From: an uncultured Chelatococcus sp.
Lineage (GTDB): Bacteria > Pseudomonadota > Alphaproteobacteria > Rhizobiales > Beijerinckiaceae
Assembly: GCA_937863995.1 (NCBI GenBank)
Contig: CALMIK010000064.1
Span: 1 to 57,023, forward strand
Reading direction: 5' to 3'
DNA: 57,023 nucleotides
The notes beneath the pieces were generated by a model that saw nothing but the letters and a program-made list of their open reading frames with translations, had not been told where the DNA came from and made no database searches. The position numbers and the translations under genes were made by a program. Shown here piece by piece: positions 27,033 to 36,463 of the stretch; the stretch's first letter is position 1, and each line of letters opens with the position of its first letter.

Positions 27033-27914
27033 ATGCTTGCCCAACAATTGATCAACGCGCTGTCGCTCGGCAGCGTCTATGCGCTTTTCGCGCTTGGCTT
27101 CACGCTGATTTTCGGCGTGCTCCACGTCATCAATCTCTCCCACGGCGCGGTGTTCATGGTGGGCGCCTACGCGGCGCTGCAGGCCGCGGTGCTGGCGGAC
27201 CTGCCGATAGGCGTCGCGCTGGTGGTGGCGTTCGTCATTAGCGGCATCGTCGGCCTCGCCATCGACATGCTGGTGCTGGCGCCCCTGCGCAAGCGCGATG
27301 CGCCCCACCTCATTCCCATGATCGCCACCATCGGCGTCGCCATCATGCTCAACAGCGCGGTTCAGGGCCTCTTCGGCGCCGACAACCTGCGCTTTCCGCA
27401 AGGCTTCGTGCCGGATGGCTCCATCGAGGCGGCGGGCGTGCACATGACGGTGGTCGAGATCGGCATCATCGTGGTCACGCTCATCATCACGGTGGCTATG
27501 CTCGTGGCGCTGCAGCGCACCTCGGCCGGCAAGGCTCTGCGGGCGGTGGCCGAGTCGCCCAAGGCGGCGGCGCTGCTGGGCATCAACGTCGAGGGCCTGC
27601 TGCGCAAGACGTCGTTCCTGGCGGCCGGAATCGGCGGCGTTTCGGGCGTTCTCATCAGCCTCTATTCCAACGCCGTGTTTCCGCTGATGGGCCAGCCGAT
27701 GCTGCACAAGGGCATCGCGGTCATCATCCTGGGCGGCATGGGCGACATTCGCGGCGCGTTGATCGGCGGGCTGTTCCTCGGCTTCGCGGAGGTGTTCGCC
27801 GTGGCCTATATCGGCTCGACCATGCGTGACGCGGTGGCCTTCGGCCTGCTGTTCCTGATCCTGCTGGTGCGGCCGACCGGCCTCTTCGGCAAGGCAAGCG
27901 AGCGGAAGGCCTGA
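27033..27914 (+). CDS. livH: Branched-chain amino-acid-type ABC permease LivH
   Basis: 293 residues with about eight membrane helices. Family motifs: ALGFTLIFGVLHVINLSHGA near the N-terminus, the EAA-like coupling segment AVAESPKAAALLGINVE, GGMGDIRGALIGGLFLGFAE, and LVRPTGLFGKASERKA at the end. It forms one half of the pore with LivM, 3 bp downstream. Starts 94 bp after livK, behind the hairpin. Confidence 0.95.
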   Translation: MLAQQLINALSLGSVYALFALGFTLIFGVLHVINLSHGAVFMVGAYAALQAAVLADLPIGVALVVAFVISGIVGLAIDMLVLAPLRKRDAPHLIPMIATIGVAIMLNSAVQGLFGADNLRFPQGFVPDGSIEAAGVHMTVVEIGIIVVTLIITVAMLVALQRTSAGKALRAVAESPKAAALLGINVEGLLRKTSFLAAGIGGVSGVLISLYSNAVFPLMGQPMLHKGIAVIILGGMGDIRGALIGGLFLGFAEVFAVAYIGSTMRDAVAFGLLFLILLVRPTGLFGKASERKA

Positions 27915-27916
27915 CC

Positions 27917-28786
27917 ATGGACGCATTTCTGGTGTGGTTCGACGACTTCTGGGCCGTCTATTCCAATCTCATCCTGACGCTCGGTATCAACGCGCTGCTG
28001 GCGCTCTCGATCTGGCTGACGCTCGCGTGCGGCGTGCTGGCGCTCGCCAACGCCGCCTTCATGGGCATCGGCGCCTACGCGGGGGCGCTGGCGACGATGA
28101 ACTACGATTCGCCGTTCGCGCTGTCGCTCGCCGCCGCCATGGCGGCGCCGTCGCTCGTCGCGCTTGCCATCGGCCTGCCCGTGCTGCGGCTCGGAGGCGT
28201 CTACCTCGCCATGGCGACGCTTGGCTTTGGCGAGGTGGTGCGCATCGTCATCCTCAACACGGACAGCATCACCGGCGGCGCGCTGGGCCTGAACGGCATT
28301 CCGCAATACACCCAGTGGTGGCACGTGCTGCTGGCGCTCGCGATTGTCGTGTTCGTGCTGGCGCGGCTGCAGCGCTCGCGGACGGGCCGCGCCTTCGAGG
28401 CCATCAAGGTGGACGAGACCGCCGCCAGCTTGATGGGCGTCGACATCCGCGCCCACAAGCTCCTCGCCTTCGTGCTGGGCGCGGCCATCGCGGGGCTCGC
28501 GGGGGCGCTCAACGCGCACCTGACCTTCTTCATCGGCCCGCAGGAATACGGCTTCGACCGCGGCGTCGAAATCCTGACGATGGCGATCCTCGGCGGCATC
28601 GGCTCTTTGATCGGGCCGATCATCGGTGCGTTCTTCCTGACCCTGCTGCCGGAAGTGCTGCGCGGGCTCGCGGATTTCCGCCTCATCGTCAATGGCTTCA
28701 TCCTGGTGGCCGTGGTCCTTTTCCTGCCTAACGGCCTGTGGGACCCCGCCCGTTTCCGTCACTGGTTCGGCCGCAGGAGGTCGTGA
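27917..28786 (+). CDS. livM: Branched-chain amino-acid-type ABC permease LivM
   Basis: 289 residues. ALLALSIWLTLACGVLALAN, AAFMGIGAYAGAL, LRLGGVYLAMATLGFGEVVR, IKVDETAASLMGVDIRAHKL (coupling segment) and AILGGIGSLIGPIIGAFFLT are classical LivM motifs. The stop shares its last base with the livG start (TGATG). Second half of the pore. Confidence 0.95.
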   Translation: MDAFLVWFDDFWAVYSNLILTLGINALLALSIWLTLACGVLALANAAFMGIGAYAGALATMNYDSPFALSLAAAMAAPSLVALAIGLPVLRLGGVYLAMATLGFGEVVRIVILNTDSITGGALGLNGIPQYTQWWHVLLALAIVVFVLARLQRSRTGRAFEAIKVDETAASLMGVDIRAHKLLAFVLGAAIAGLAGALNAHLTFFIGPQEYGFDRGVEILTMAILGGIGSLIGPIIGAFFLTLLPEVLRGLADFRLIVNGFILVAVVLFLPNGLWDPARFRHWFGRRRS

Positions 28787-29564
28787 TGCTCGAACTTGCC
28801 TCCATCTCGAAATCGTTCGGCGGCCTTCGTGTGCTCGACGACGTCAGCCTGAAGGTGCCGCAGGGCGCCATCTTCGGTCTCATCGGCCCCAACGGCGCCG
28901 GCAAGACGACGGTGTTCAACCTGGTGACGGGCCTCATCCCCGCGACTTCCGGCACCATCACCTTCGACGGCGCGAATCTGGCCGGGCTCGCCCCCCACCG
29001 CATCACGCGGCTGGGCATCGCGCGCACGTTCCAGAACATCCGTATTTTCAAAGAGATGACGCTGCTGGAGAACGTGCTCGTGGGCCGCCACCGGCATCTC
29101 GACTACGGCGTGGTGTCGATGCTATTCGCGCTGCCCGGTTTCCGCGCGCAGGAGACGGCGGCGCGCGCGCGGGCGCAGGAGCTGCTGGAATGGGTCGGGC
29201 TCGGCGGCAAGAGCGACGAGATCGCCGACACGCTGTCCTACGGCGAGCAGCGCCGGCTGGAGATCGCCCGCGCGCTCGCCACCGAGCCGCGCCTGCTGCT
29301 GCTCGACGAGCCGGTGGCGGGCATGAACCCGGCCGAGAAGGTCGATCTCATGAAAGCCGTGCGCACCATTCGCGAGCGCGGCTACACCGTGTTCCTGATC
29401 GAGCATGACATGCGCTTCGTAATGGGCCTGTGCGAGGAGATCGCGGTGCTGAACTTCGGCCGCATCATCACCAGCGACAGGCCGGAAGCGGTGCGCAACA
29501 ATCCGGACGTCATAGAGGCCTATCTGGGGCGCGACGACGACGCCGACACGCGGGAGAAGGCCTG

Positions 29565-29565
<1 letters not shown>
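28786..29565 (+). CDS. livG: Branched-chain amino-acid-type ABC ATPase LivG
   Basis: 259 residues from ATG 28786 behind AGGAGG. Walker A GPNGAGKTT, Q-loop ARTFQNIRIFKEMTLLENV, signature LSYGEQRR, Walker B LLLLDEPVAGMNP and switch FLIEHDMRFVMGL, which together are diagnostic of LivG. The stop overlaps the livF start by one base. Frame upstream to 28738 is only the end of livM in another frame. Confidence 0.95.
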
Positions 29566-30278
<713 letters not shown>

Positions 30279-30290
30279 CGCGCCACTTTC

Positions 30291-31193
30291 TCAACCGCGC
30301 ACGAAGCGTCCGCCGAGATGGACGGGGCCGGCTGCGGACACCTGTCCATCCTCGATCAGGCTTTCGATATGCGCCAGCACCGATAGCGAGGCGCCCCCCC
30401 ACAGCTTGGGATCGACGCCGGCATAGAGCTTCTCGACGATCGCCGCGATCGTCTCGTCGCCGGCCTCGATGCGGGCGAGAATCGACGCCTCGCGCTGCCG
30501 GCGATGGCTCAGCAGGCCGCGCACGTAGCGGCGGGGGTCCTGCACGGGGCCGCCGTGTCCCGGCCAGTAGACGCGGTCGTCGCGCTCGCGCAGCTTCTCC
30601 AGCGACGCCATGTAGGCGGACATCGAGCCGTCCGGCGGCGCCACCAGCGTCGTCGACCACGCCATCACATGGTCGCCCGAGAACAGCACGCCGGTGTCCT
30701 CCAGCGCGAACGCCAGATGATTGGCGGTGTGGCCGGGCGTCGCGACCGCTGTGAGCGTCCAGCCCTCTCCTTCCAGGCGCTCGCCGTCGGCGAGCACGCG
30801 GTCGGGCGCATAGCCCAGATCGGCCGCCGCCTCGTTCTGCTCGAAGGCATTTGGCGGGCGGGCGGAAAAATGCGGCGCACAGCCGACGACCTGCGCCCCC
30901 GTGGCGGCGCGCAATGCATCGACACCCGCTGTATGATCGCGATGGGTGTGGGTGACGACGACGTGCGACACGCGCCCCTTCCCCACCGCTGCCAGCAGCG
31001 CCGCGAGGTGGCTGGCGTCGTCCGGTCCGGGATCGATTATCGCCACATTTTCGCCACCAATGACGTACGTGCACGTCCCCGTATACGTGTATGGGCCGGA
31101 ATTGGGCGCGACAACTCGGCGCACCTGCGACTCAACCTGCACAACCTTGCCGGGTATGACCGTTTCGTCGCGCGAGAAGGATATGTCCGTCAT
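30291..31193 (-). CDS. MBL-fold metallo-hydrolase (LACTB2-like)
   Basis: 300 residues from ATG 31193. The zinc motif THTHRDHTAG (HxHxDH), ATPGHTANHLAF, SGDHVMAWSTT and WPGHGGPVQDPRRYV give the full set of metal ligands. A C-terminal winged segment (LLSHRRQREASILARIEAGD; VLAHIESLIEDGQV) is typical of the LACTB2/glyoxalase-II-like branch, which includes endoribonucleases and thioester hydrolases. Cytosolic. A longer frame to 31268 has no good start. Convergent with livF. The substrate cannot be inferred. Confidence 0.88.
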   Translation of the reverse strand: MTDISFSRDETVIPGKVVQVESQVRRVVAPNSGPYTYTGTCTYVIGGENVAIIDPGPDDASHLAALLAAVGKGRVSHVVVTHTHRDHTAGVDALRAATGAQVVGCAPHFSARPPNAFEQNEAAADLGYAPDRVLADGERLEGEGWTLTAVATPGHTANHLAFALEDTGVLFSGDHVMAWSTTLVAPPDGSMSAYMASLEKLRERDDRVYWPGHGGPVQDPRRYVRGLLSHRRQREASILARIEAGDETIAAIVEKLYAGVDPKLWGGASLSVLAHIESLIEDGQVSAAGPVHLGGRFVRG

Positions 31194-31642
31194 GCGATCC
31201 CGTGCCTCGTCCCTCGAACCATGCTCGGGCAGCCGCGTGTGCTGCCTCTCAAACACCCGGCGCAGCAAGGCGGCGGGCCGCCGACCAAGCTTTAGCGTGG
31301 CCGATCAACATCTCCACCCAACATAGCACACTGCCGCGGCGCTCGGGCAATACCGTGCAAGGGTGCCCGCGAACGCTTTCCCCGGAACGCTTCACCACCC
31401 ATGCGTGCATCGTGTGGCAGGTTGTGCAACCGACCACACACAATCACAGGTTGCATTTCAGGATAACATGTGTATCGTTCCAACGACGAAAATGACACAT
31501 ATCAGCTTTTTTTCGCCGTTCGACGCAATTTGTGCCTCTTTTGCGGCCAAGATAAGTATCGATCTAACACGTCACTCATCATGACAAGCAGTTTAAGACG
31601 ATACGAGTCTCATATGCTTATCCCAATGAAAGTGTGTGGAAA
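31194..31642. promoter_or_regulatory. Divergent intergenic region (MBL hydrolase / AraC regulator)
   Basis: 449 bases, AT-rich from about 31440 on. A 12-bp palindrome GGTTGTGCAACC is at 31420-31431 and a related ACAGGTTGCAT follows at 31446; these could be operator half-sites. No gene-like frame. The araC-type gene promoter probably lies in 31560-31630. Confidence 0.4.
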
Positions 31643-33118
31643 ATGATGGACATGAGCTTAAGTGAGAGACTGGACTACGTTCACGGCGACTACAATAACG
31701 TGTTGATAATAAACGATAACTGCCTTCTTCCCGCCGGCAGCCAGCTCGCCATGCGGAGCGCCGAGCCGGCGGTGTTCAACCGCGTTTTCGGGCCGCTGCT
31801 CGCGGCGACCGCCGCCCCCGACGACCGGACGTTTTCGACGCAGGTCAGCATCTCGGTCGAGATGGTGTCCGTTTCAGCGAGTTTTTCCCGGCACATCCGC
31901 CACATCGCGGCCCCTCATGAATCGCGCGATCCGTCGGCGATCCTGCTGTTCGCGCGGCACGGCGCCGTGTCGCTGGCGGTCGGGGGAATGCTGCACCCGC
32001 TCGGCATGGCTGTCGTCAGCTCGGACATGGATTTCACCATCCGCCCCGAGCGCCCGGGCGAGACGTGCACGGTGGGCTGGATCGCGCTGACTGCCGCGCC
32101 CGATCTCGCCTCCCGGATGCCGCGCCTGCCGGTCGTCACCGCTCCGGCGACGGAGAGGCCGTTCGCCGACGACGTCGAGAGGCTGCGCCTCCTGGGCGAG
32201 CAGATCATCGAATCGATCCCCCACTCCCGCAGCCGGGCACTCGGGGAAGGCGCGCGCGATGCGGGCGAACTCGGCCGCCTGATCGGCAAGCACCTCGGCG
32301 GCAGCCTCGCCGATCGCGCGCTGGTCGAGGCGCCGGGCGTCGCGATCGGCCTGGATGGCGGCAGCGACATCGTGGCGCGGGTGCAGCGCTTTCTGCGCCA
32401 GCACGCGAGCGACGCGGAACTGACGCCCGGCAGGCTCGCCCGCCACTGCGCCGTGTCGGTGCGCAAGCTCTACAACGCCTTCGCCGCCGCAGACATGTCG
32501 CTGCGCGCCACGGTGCTGAGCTACAGGCTGGAAGAGGCGCGTCGCCAACTGCACTCCCGAACGGTGAAGAAAGTCACGTCCATCGCCTATGACACGGGCT
32601 TCCGGGATGTGTCGACGTTCTATCGCAACTTCCGTCGCGAGTTCGGCTTCTCGCCACGCCACAACGGCGACGGGGGAATCAACGATGCGGCGGAGGCCAG
32701 CACACCCCTCTCTAGCAACGTGCAAGTCCTGCAGGCGCCGATTCCGCTGGCCGCCCCGCATGGTCTGGCCCTGCCCGAGGCATCGGCTTTCGAGAAGGCG
32801 CTCTACAAGCGCAAGATCGCCCAGGAAGGCATTGACCAGCAGGGCATCGACGGGAACGACGTAAATCGGGAACCGGCAGACGGGGCAAAAGGCCATGAAT
32901 GGCCCCGCCCCGAAAAGGCCAGCCGCGATGCCATGAGCCGCGAGAAGGCGCTCTCCCGCATGCGCGAACCCACTGATGCGATGCGCGCCAGCGATCATTA
33001 CGACGCTCATGTCGAAAACATCCGCCTGCCGCGCAGCACGCTGTTTCGACACCATCCGCCCCGCAGCAAGAGCATCAAGCTGCCGAGCACCGTTCAGGAG
33101 AGGCTTCGGCGCACCTGA
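31643..33118 (+). CDS. AraC family regulator with long C-terminal extension
   Basis: 491 residues. The N-terminal 230 residues resemble the AraC_binding_2 type of ligand domain (FSTQVSISVEMVSVSASFSR; ILLFARHGAVSLAVGG; MDFTIRPERPGE). The double HTH is at about residues 245-345 (LTPGRLARHCAVSVRKLYNA; VTSIAYDTGFRDVSTFYRNF; RREFGFSPRH). AraC proteins normally end a few residues after this last motif, but here the frame runs on for about 145 residues: hydrophilic, with repeated Glu-Lys-Ala units (EKALYKRK, EKASRDAMSREKALSRM) and a basic end. Start at ATG 31643 (GTG 31634 is also possible). The regulated genes are unknown; the divergent MBL gene is the nearest candidate. Confidence 0.85.
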   Translation: MMDMSLSERLDYVHGDYNNVLIINDNCLLPAGSQLAMRSAEPAVFNRVFGPLLAATAAPDDRTFSTQVSISVEMVSVSASFSRHIRHIAAPHESRDPSAILLFARHGAVSLAVGGMLHPLGMAVVSSDMDFTIRPERPGETCTVGWIALTAAPDLASRMPRLPVVTAPATERPFADDVERLRLLGEQIIESIPHSRSRALGEGARDAGELGRLIGKHLGGSLADRALVEAPGVAIGLDGGSDIVARVQRFLRQHASDAELTPGRLARHCAVSVRKLYNAFAAADMSLRATVLSYRLEEARRQLHSRTVKKVTSIAYDTGFRDVSTFYRNFRREFGFSPRHNGDGGINDAAEASTPLSSNVQVLQAPIPLAAPHGLALPEASAFEKALYKRKIAQEGIDQQGIDGNDVNREPADGAKGHEWPRPEKASRDAMSREKALSRMREPTDAMRASDHYDAHVENIRLPRSTLFRHHPPRSKSIKLPSTVQERLRRT

Positions 33119-33233
33119 TACGCCGGCTTCTCGTAAAACGATAACACAATCCGGCAGACCGACGTGATAGGGAGTACGCACCCTCGACCGCCGGACGCGG
33201 CGGCGCGCGCATATTGCTCGCGCCGCTGCCGCC

Positions 33234-33692
33234 TCAGTCGCCCTTGAAGTCGATCATCCGCTGGCCGCGGAATTTGCACTCCACGTTCCAGTAGGCATAT
33301 TCCGATCCAGGCTTGTCGATGGAGAACGACAACGTCGCCCGCGGCTCGCGCCCGGGAAACACGAACTTCGACGTCAACCGCTTGATGGGATAACTCGCGA
33401 CAGCGCGCGCGTGCATCTCGCAGATAGAGAGCGCAAGGCCATCGCCGATTTTTTCCTCCTCAGGCGCCTGTGCCGGCGGCGTGCCGCGGCTCTCGTCCCG
33501 GCGTTCGCGATCGAGCGTGGCGCGGCATTCGAAGTAAGCGGCCGTTCCCGGCTCCGCTCCCCATTCCCGGCAGCGGCCATCCTCCCGTTCGCCACGGCGG
33601 CTGTCGGGCTGCGGATCGGATACGGGCGATTCTGAAACGCATGCTGACAAGATCAGGGCGCAAATTACTGAAGCAATAACTCTTTTAATCAC
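33234..33692 (-). CDS. Small lipoprotein of unknown function
   Basis: 152 residues starting with a lipoprotein signal (MIKRVIASVICALILSAC, lipobox LSAC, Cys18). A charged, proline-containing stretch (about 25-80) is followed by a compact domain with Cys residues in ECRATLDRER, LSICEMHARAVASY and YAYWNVECKFRGQRMIDFKG. The pattern of an ECRA-type Cys, then CEMHA, then WNVECKF resembles small outer-membrane or periplasmic proteins of alphaproteobacteria, but I do not recognise the family. Convergent with the AraC gene; nothing suggests a shared operon. Confidence 0.75.
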   Translation of the reverse strand: MIKRVIASVICALILSACVSESPVSDPQPDSRRGEREDGRCREWGAEPGTAAYFECRATLDRERRDESRGTPPAQAPEEEKIGDGLALSICEMHARAVASYPIKRLTSKFVFPGREPRATLSFSIDKPGSEYAYWNVECKFRGQRMIDFKGD

Positions 33693-33874
33693 TTACACAC
33701 CAAATGAACTGCGGCGTCAGCCGGAAAACAGCTCACGTGTGAGAGGGAAATCGGGCGCAAGCATGGCAAAGCGGCCCGCATGACGCGAGCCGCTCCGTTT
33801 TCGGCATCATTTGCACGAAATGCGCCATGGCACGAAATGCGCCATCCCGCCTGCCGGCGAGCGCCCAGGACGCG

Positions 33875-35173
33875 TCACTTCTCCAGCGCGGTGGTGCGGC
33901 TGATGGTAATGCCGAAGCCCGACAAACCGACGTATCCGCGCGCCGCCGAGGCAATGTTGTCGATGGACGTCACGCCGAGATCGCGCAGGATCTGGGCGCC
34001 CAGACCCACCTCGTGCCACTGCCGGGCGCGCTCGGCCTCGGTGCCCTCGGGCGAGTCCGGACGCTTGACGGGAACGCCCGCCGTGCCGTCGCGCAGGTAG
34101 ACGAGCACACCGCGTCCCTGCTCCTTGAAATATTGCAACACCCTGTGCAGCGACTTGCCGCCGAAGATATCGCCGATGACATCCGCCCGGTGCAGCCGCG
34201 CCGGCACATTCGCGCCGTCGCCGATGTCGCCGTAGACAAAGGCAAAATGCTGCACATCGTCGAACGGCGTGATGTAGGCGTAGCCAGTCAGCTCGCCGAT
34301 GTCCGCCTGCACCGAAAACGTGCTGACCCGCTCGACGAGCCGCTCGCGTGCCTGCCGGTAGGCGATGAGATCGGCCACCGAAATGCGCTTCAGATTATGG
34401 GTGCGGGCGAACGCGTCGATCTGCGCGCCCTTCATCACCGTGCCGTCGTCGTTGGCGAGTTCGCAAATCGTGCCCACGGGCGGCAGGCCCGCGAGCCGGC
34501 ACAGGTCGACGGCCGCCTCGGTATGGCCGGAGCGCATCAGCACGCCGCCGTCGCGCGCGATTAGCGGAAAGATATGGCCAGGGCGCACGAAATCGTTCGG
34601 CCCCATGTTGTTGTTGGCGAGAGCACGCACGGTGTTGGCGCGTTGCTCGGCCGAAATGCCGGTGGTCAGGCCGTGGCGCACGTCAACCGTCACGGTGAAA
34701 GCCGTGCCCAGCGGGGCGTCGTTGGAGGCCACCATCGGCTCGAGCCGCAGGCGGCGCGCCTCTTCGGCGGAGACAGGCGCGCAGACGATGCCGCAGGTGT
34801 GGCGGATGATGAACGCCATCTTTTCCGACGTGCACAGCGACGCGGCGCAGATCAGGTCGCCCTCATTCTCGCGATCGTCGTCATCGGTAACGATGACGAT
34901 CTCGCCCCGGCCGAAGGCCTCGATGGTTTCCTTAACCGATTGGGTCATCATACTCTCCTGCAGGCCCGTTTCAGGCATCAGCGGCGCGCCCAGAAAATCG
35001 TTCGGCGTCACGGCGCCGCGCGTCTCGCGCAGCACGAGCTCGGCCGTCTCGCGCGACAGCCAGCCGGCGCTGTTGTTGCACAGGTGCGTCACCGCCGCTG
35101 GCGACACGCCGATGCGCCGCGCAAACTCCACACGGGATACACCGTTGATTTCAAGCCAATTTGCCAGTTTCAT
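33875..35173 (-). CDS. ribB: HTH-RibBX: DHBP synthase with N-terminal Cro-like HTH and degenerate RibA domain
   Basis: 432 residues in three parts. Residues 1-62 form a Cro/XRE-like helix-turn-helix (VSRVEFARRIGVSPAAVTHL; ETAELVLRETRGAVTPNDFL). Residues 76 to about 283 are 3,4-dihydroxy-2-butanone-4-phosphate synthase, with the acidic loop TDDDDRENEGDLICA, RPGHIFPLIARDGGVLM and SGHTEAAVDL, making the four-carbon precursor of riboflavin. Residues about 290-432 resemble GTP cyclohydrolase II but lack all three zinc cysteines and the catalytic stretch (RLHRADVIGDIFGGKSLHRV where RibA has Cys-rich sequence), so this is the RibBX variant and not a bifunctional RibBA. ATG 35173 has no ribosome-binding site and an in-frame stop just upstream. 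Strong AGGAGA precedes an internal start pair at 34951/34948 (MMTQSVKETI), the normal RibB start. Two products are therefore possible. Confidence 0.9.
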   Translation of the reverse strand: MKLANWLEINGVSRVEFARRIGVSPAAVTHLCNNSAGWLSRETAELVLRETRGAVTPNDFLGAPLMPETGLQESMMTQSVKETIEAFGRGEIVIVTDDDDRENEGDLICAASLCTSEKMAFIIRHTCGIVCAPVSAEEARRLRLEPMVASNDAPLGTAFTVTVDVRHGLTTGISAEQRANTVRALANNNMGPNDFVRPGHIFPLIARDGGVLMRSGHTEAAVDLCRLAGLPPVGTICELANDDGTVMKGAQIDAFARTHNLKRISVADLIAYRQARERLVERVSTFSVQADIGELTGYAYITPFDDVQHFAFVYGDIGDGANVPARLHRADVIGDIFGGKSLHRVLQYFKEQGRGVLVYLRDGTAGVPVKRPDSPEGTEAERARQWHEVGLGAQILRDLGVTSIDNIASAARGYVGLSGFGITISRTTALEK

Positions 35174-35194
35174 AAGACGACGCTAGCGCGCCGT

Positions 35195-35217
35195 CTATTT
35201 TAGTTCAACTAAAATAG
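35195..35217 (-). promoter_or_regulatory. 23-bp palindromic operator at the HTH-ribBX promoter
   Basis: Perfect 11-bp arms CTATTTTAGTT and AACTAAAATAG around a single base, 22 bp before the start codon. On the minus strand TTGAAC (35208-35203) inside it, 17 bp, and TAGCGT (35185-35180) form a possible promoter whose start would fall at the ATG, that is a leaderless mRNA. A protein bound here would cover the -35. No FMN riboswitch fits in the 90-bp gap to aroC. Confidence 0.7.
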
Positions 35218-35263
35218 ATACGCCGCGCCCGCCGTGTGCGCTTAAGCACAATTTAATGAAACT

Positions 35264-36385
35264 TTATTGCCCGCTTTCCAGCGGCCAGGCAGGGGTCGTT
35301 CCCACCTGTCCGCGATGACGCAGGTAATGGTCGGCGATGGCGCACGCGACCATGGCCTCACCCACCGGGACGGCGCGAATGCCGACGCACGGGTCATGCC
35401 GGCCCTTGGTGAACACCTCGTTTTCCGCCCCCGAGCGATCGACGCTGCGGCGCGGAGTCAAAATTGAAGAGGTGGGCTTCACCGCGAAGCGCGCCACGAT
35501 CGGCTGGCCGGTGGAGATGCCGCCAAGGATGCCGCCAGCGTGATTCGAGAGGAAAGTGGGCGCGCCGTCGTTACCGGCCCGCATCTCGTCGGCGTTTTCC
35601 TCGCCGGTGAGGGCGGCGGCGGCAAACCCCGCGCCGATCTCCACTCCCTTGACGGCGTTGATGCTCATCAGCAGCGCGGCGATGTCGGCGTCGAGCTTGC
35701 CGTAAAGCGGCGCTCCCAGGCCCACAGGCACGCCCTCGGCCACGATCTCGACGACCGCGCCTACCGATGAGCCGCTCTTGCGTATACCGTCGAGATAGCT
35801 GGCGAATGTCTCGACGGCGACCGGGTCCGGCGAGAAGAAGGGGTTGCGCGCCACCTCCTCCCAGTCGAACCGGCTGCGATCGATGGCGTGAGGACCGATC
35901 TGCACCAGCGCGCCCCGCACCCGCAGGCCCGGCACGATCTTTCGCGCGATGGCGCCGGCCGCAACCCGCATCGCCGTCTCGCGGGCGGAAGATCGCCCAC
36001 CGCCGCGATAGTCGCGGATGCCGTACTTCGCCTCATATGTATAGTCCGCGTGGCCCGGCCGGTAGGTGCTGCGGATATCGCCATAGTCCTTGGACCGCTG
36101 ATCGACGTTTTCGATCACGAGGCCGATGGGCGTGCCGGTGGTCACCTGTTCGCCCGTCACCGGGTCCGCGAACACGCCGGAGACGATGCGCACCCGGTCC
36201 GGCTCCTGCCGCTGGGTGGTGTAGCGCGACTGACCGGGGCGGCGGCGGTCGAGATCGGCCTGAATGTCGGCCTCGGACAACGGGATACGCGGCGGCACGC
36301 CATCCACCACGGCGCCGATCATGGGTCCGTGGCTCTCGCCGAATGTAGTGACGCGAAACAGATGCCCGAAAGTGTTATGCGACAT
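35264..36385 (-). CDS. aroC: Chorismate synthase
   Basis: 373 residues from ATG 36385 ([20 protein letters not shown]). Makes chorismate from EPSP using reduced FMN, the last step of the shikimate pathway. The three family signatures are present: [39 protein letters not shown] and the C-terminal [17 protein letters not shown]. Length is normal. Interesting neighbour relation: AroC needs FMN and the next gene makes a flavin precursor. Upstream lies a 19-bp tandem duplication. Confidence 0.97.
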   Translation of the reverse strand: MSHNTFGHLFRVTTFGESHGPMIGAVVDGVPPRIPLSEADIQADLDRRRPGQSRYTTQRQEPDRVRIVSGVFADPVTGEQVTTGTPIGLVIENVDQRSKDYGDIRSTYRPGHADYTYEAKYGIRDYRGGGRSSARETAMRVAAGAIARKIVPGLRVRGALVQIGPHAIDRSRFDWEEVARNPFFSPDPVAVETFASYLDGIRKSGSSVGAVVEIVAEGVPVGLGAPLYGKLDADIAALLMSINAVKGVEIGAGFAAAALTGEENADEMRAGNDGAPTFLSNHAGGILGGISTGQPIVARFAVKPTSSILTPRRSVDRSGAENEVFTKGRHDPCVGIRAVPVGEAMVACAIADHYLRHRGQVGTTPAWPLESGQ

Positions 36386-36425
36386 GACGACCAACCCACA
36401 AGAGATCCGCAACCCGCCCAAGATC

Positions 36426-36463
36426 TTTCATTAGCTCAGACTTCTTTAATTAGCTCAGACTTC
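36426..36463 (-). repeat. Tandem 19-bp duplication upstream of aroC
   Basis: On the minus strand two adjacent 19-mers, GAAGTCTGAGCTAATTAAA and GAAGTCTGAGCTAATGAAA, differ at one base and end 41 bp before the aroC start. Could be paired regulator sites on one helix face or a recent slippage duplication. Confidence 0.75.

Noticed and set aside
31420..31457. GGTTGTGCAACC palindrome and nearby half-site as an AraC operator
   Set aside because: Too short and too far from a defined promoter to claim; recorded only as part of the intergenic region.
31874..33181. 435-residue minus-strand open frame opposite the AraC gene
   Set aside because: It mirrors the AraC codons; the AraC frame has recognisable domains and this one does not.
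35174..35263. FMN riboswitch upstream of the riboflavin gene
   Set aside because: Only 90 bases separate it from aroC, and neither the length nor the conserved FMN-aptamer segments are present.
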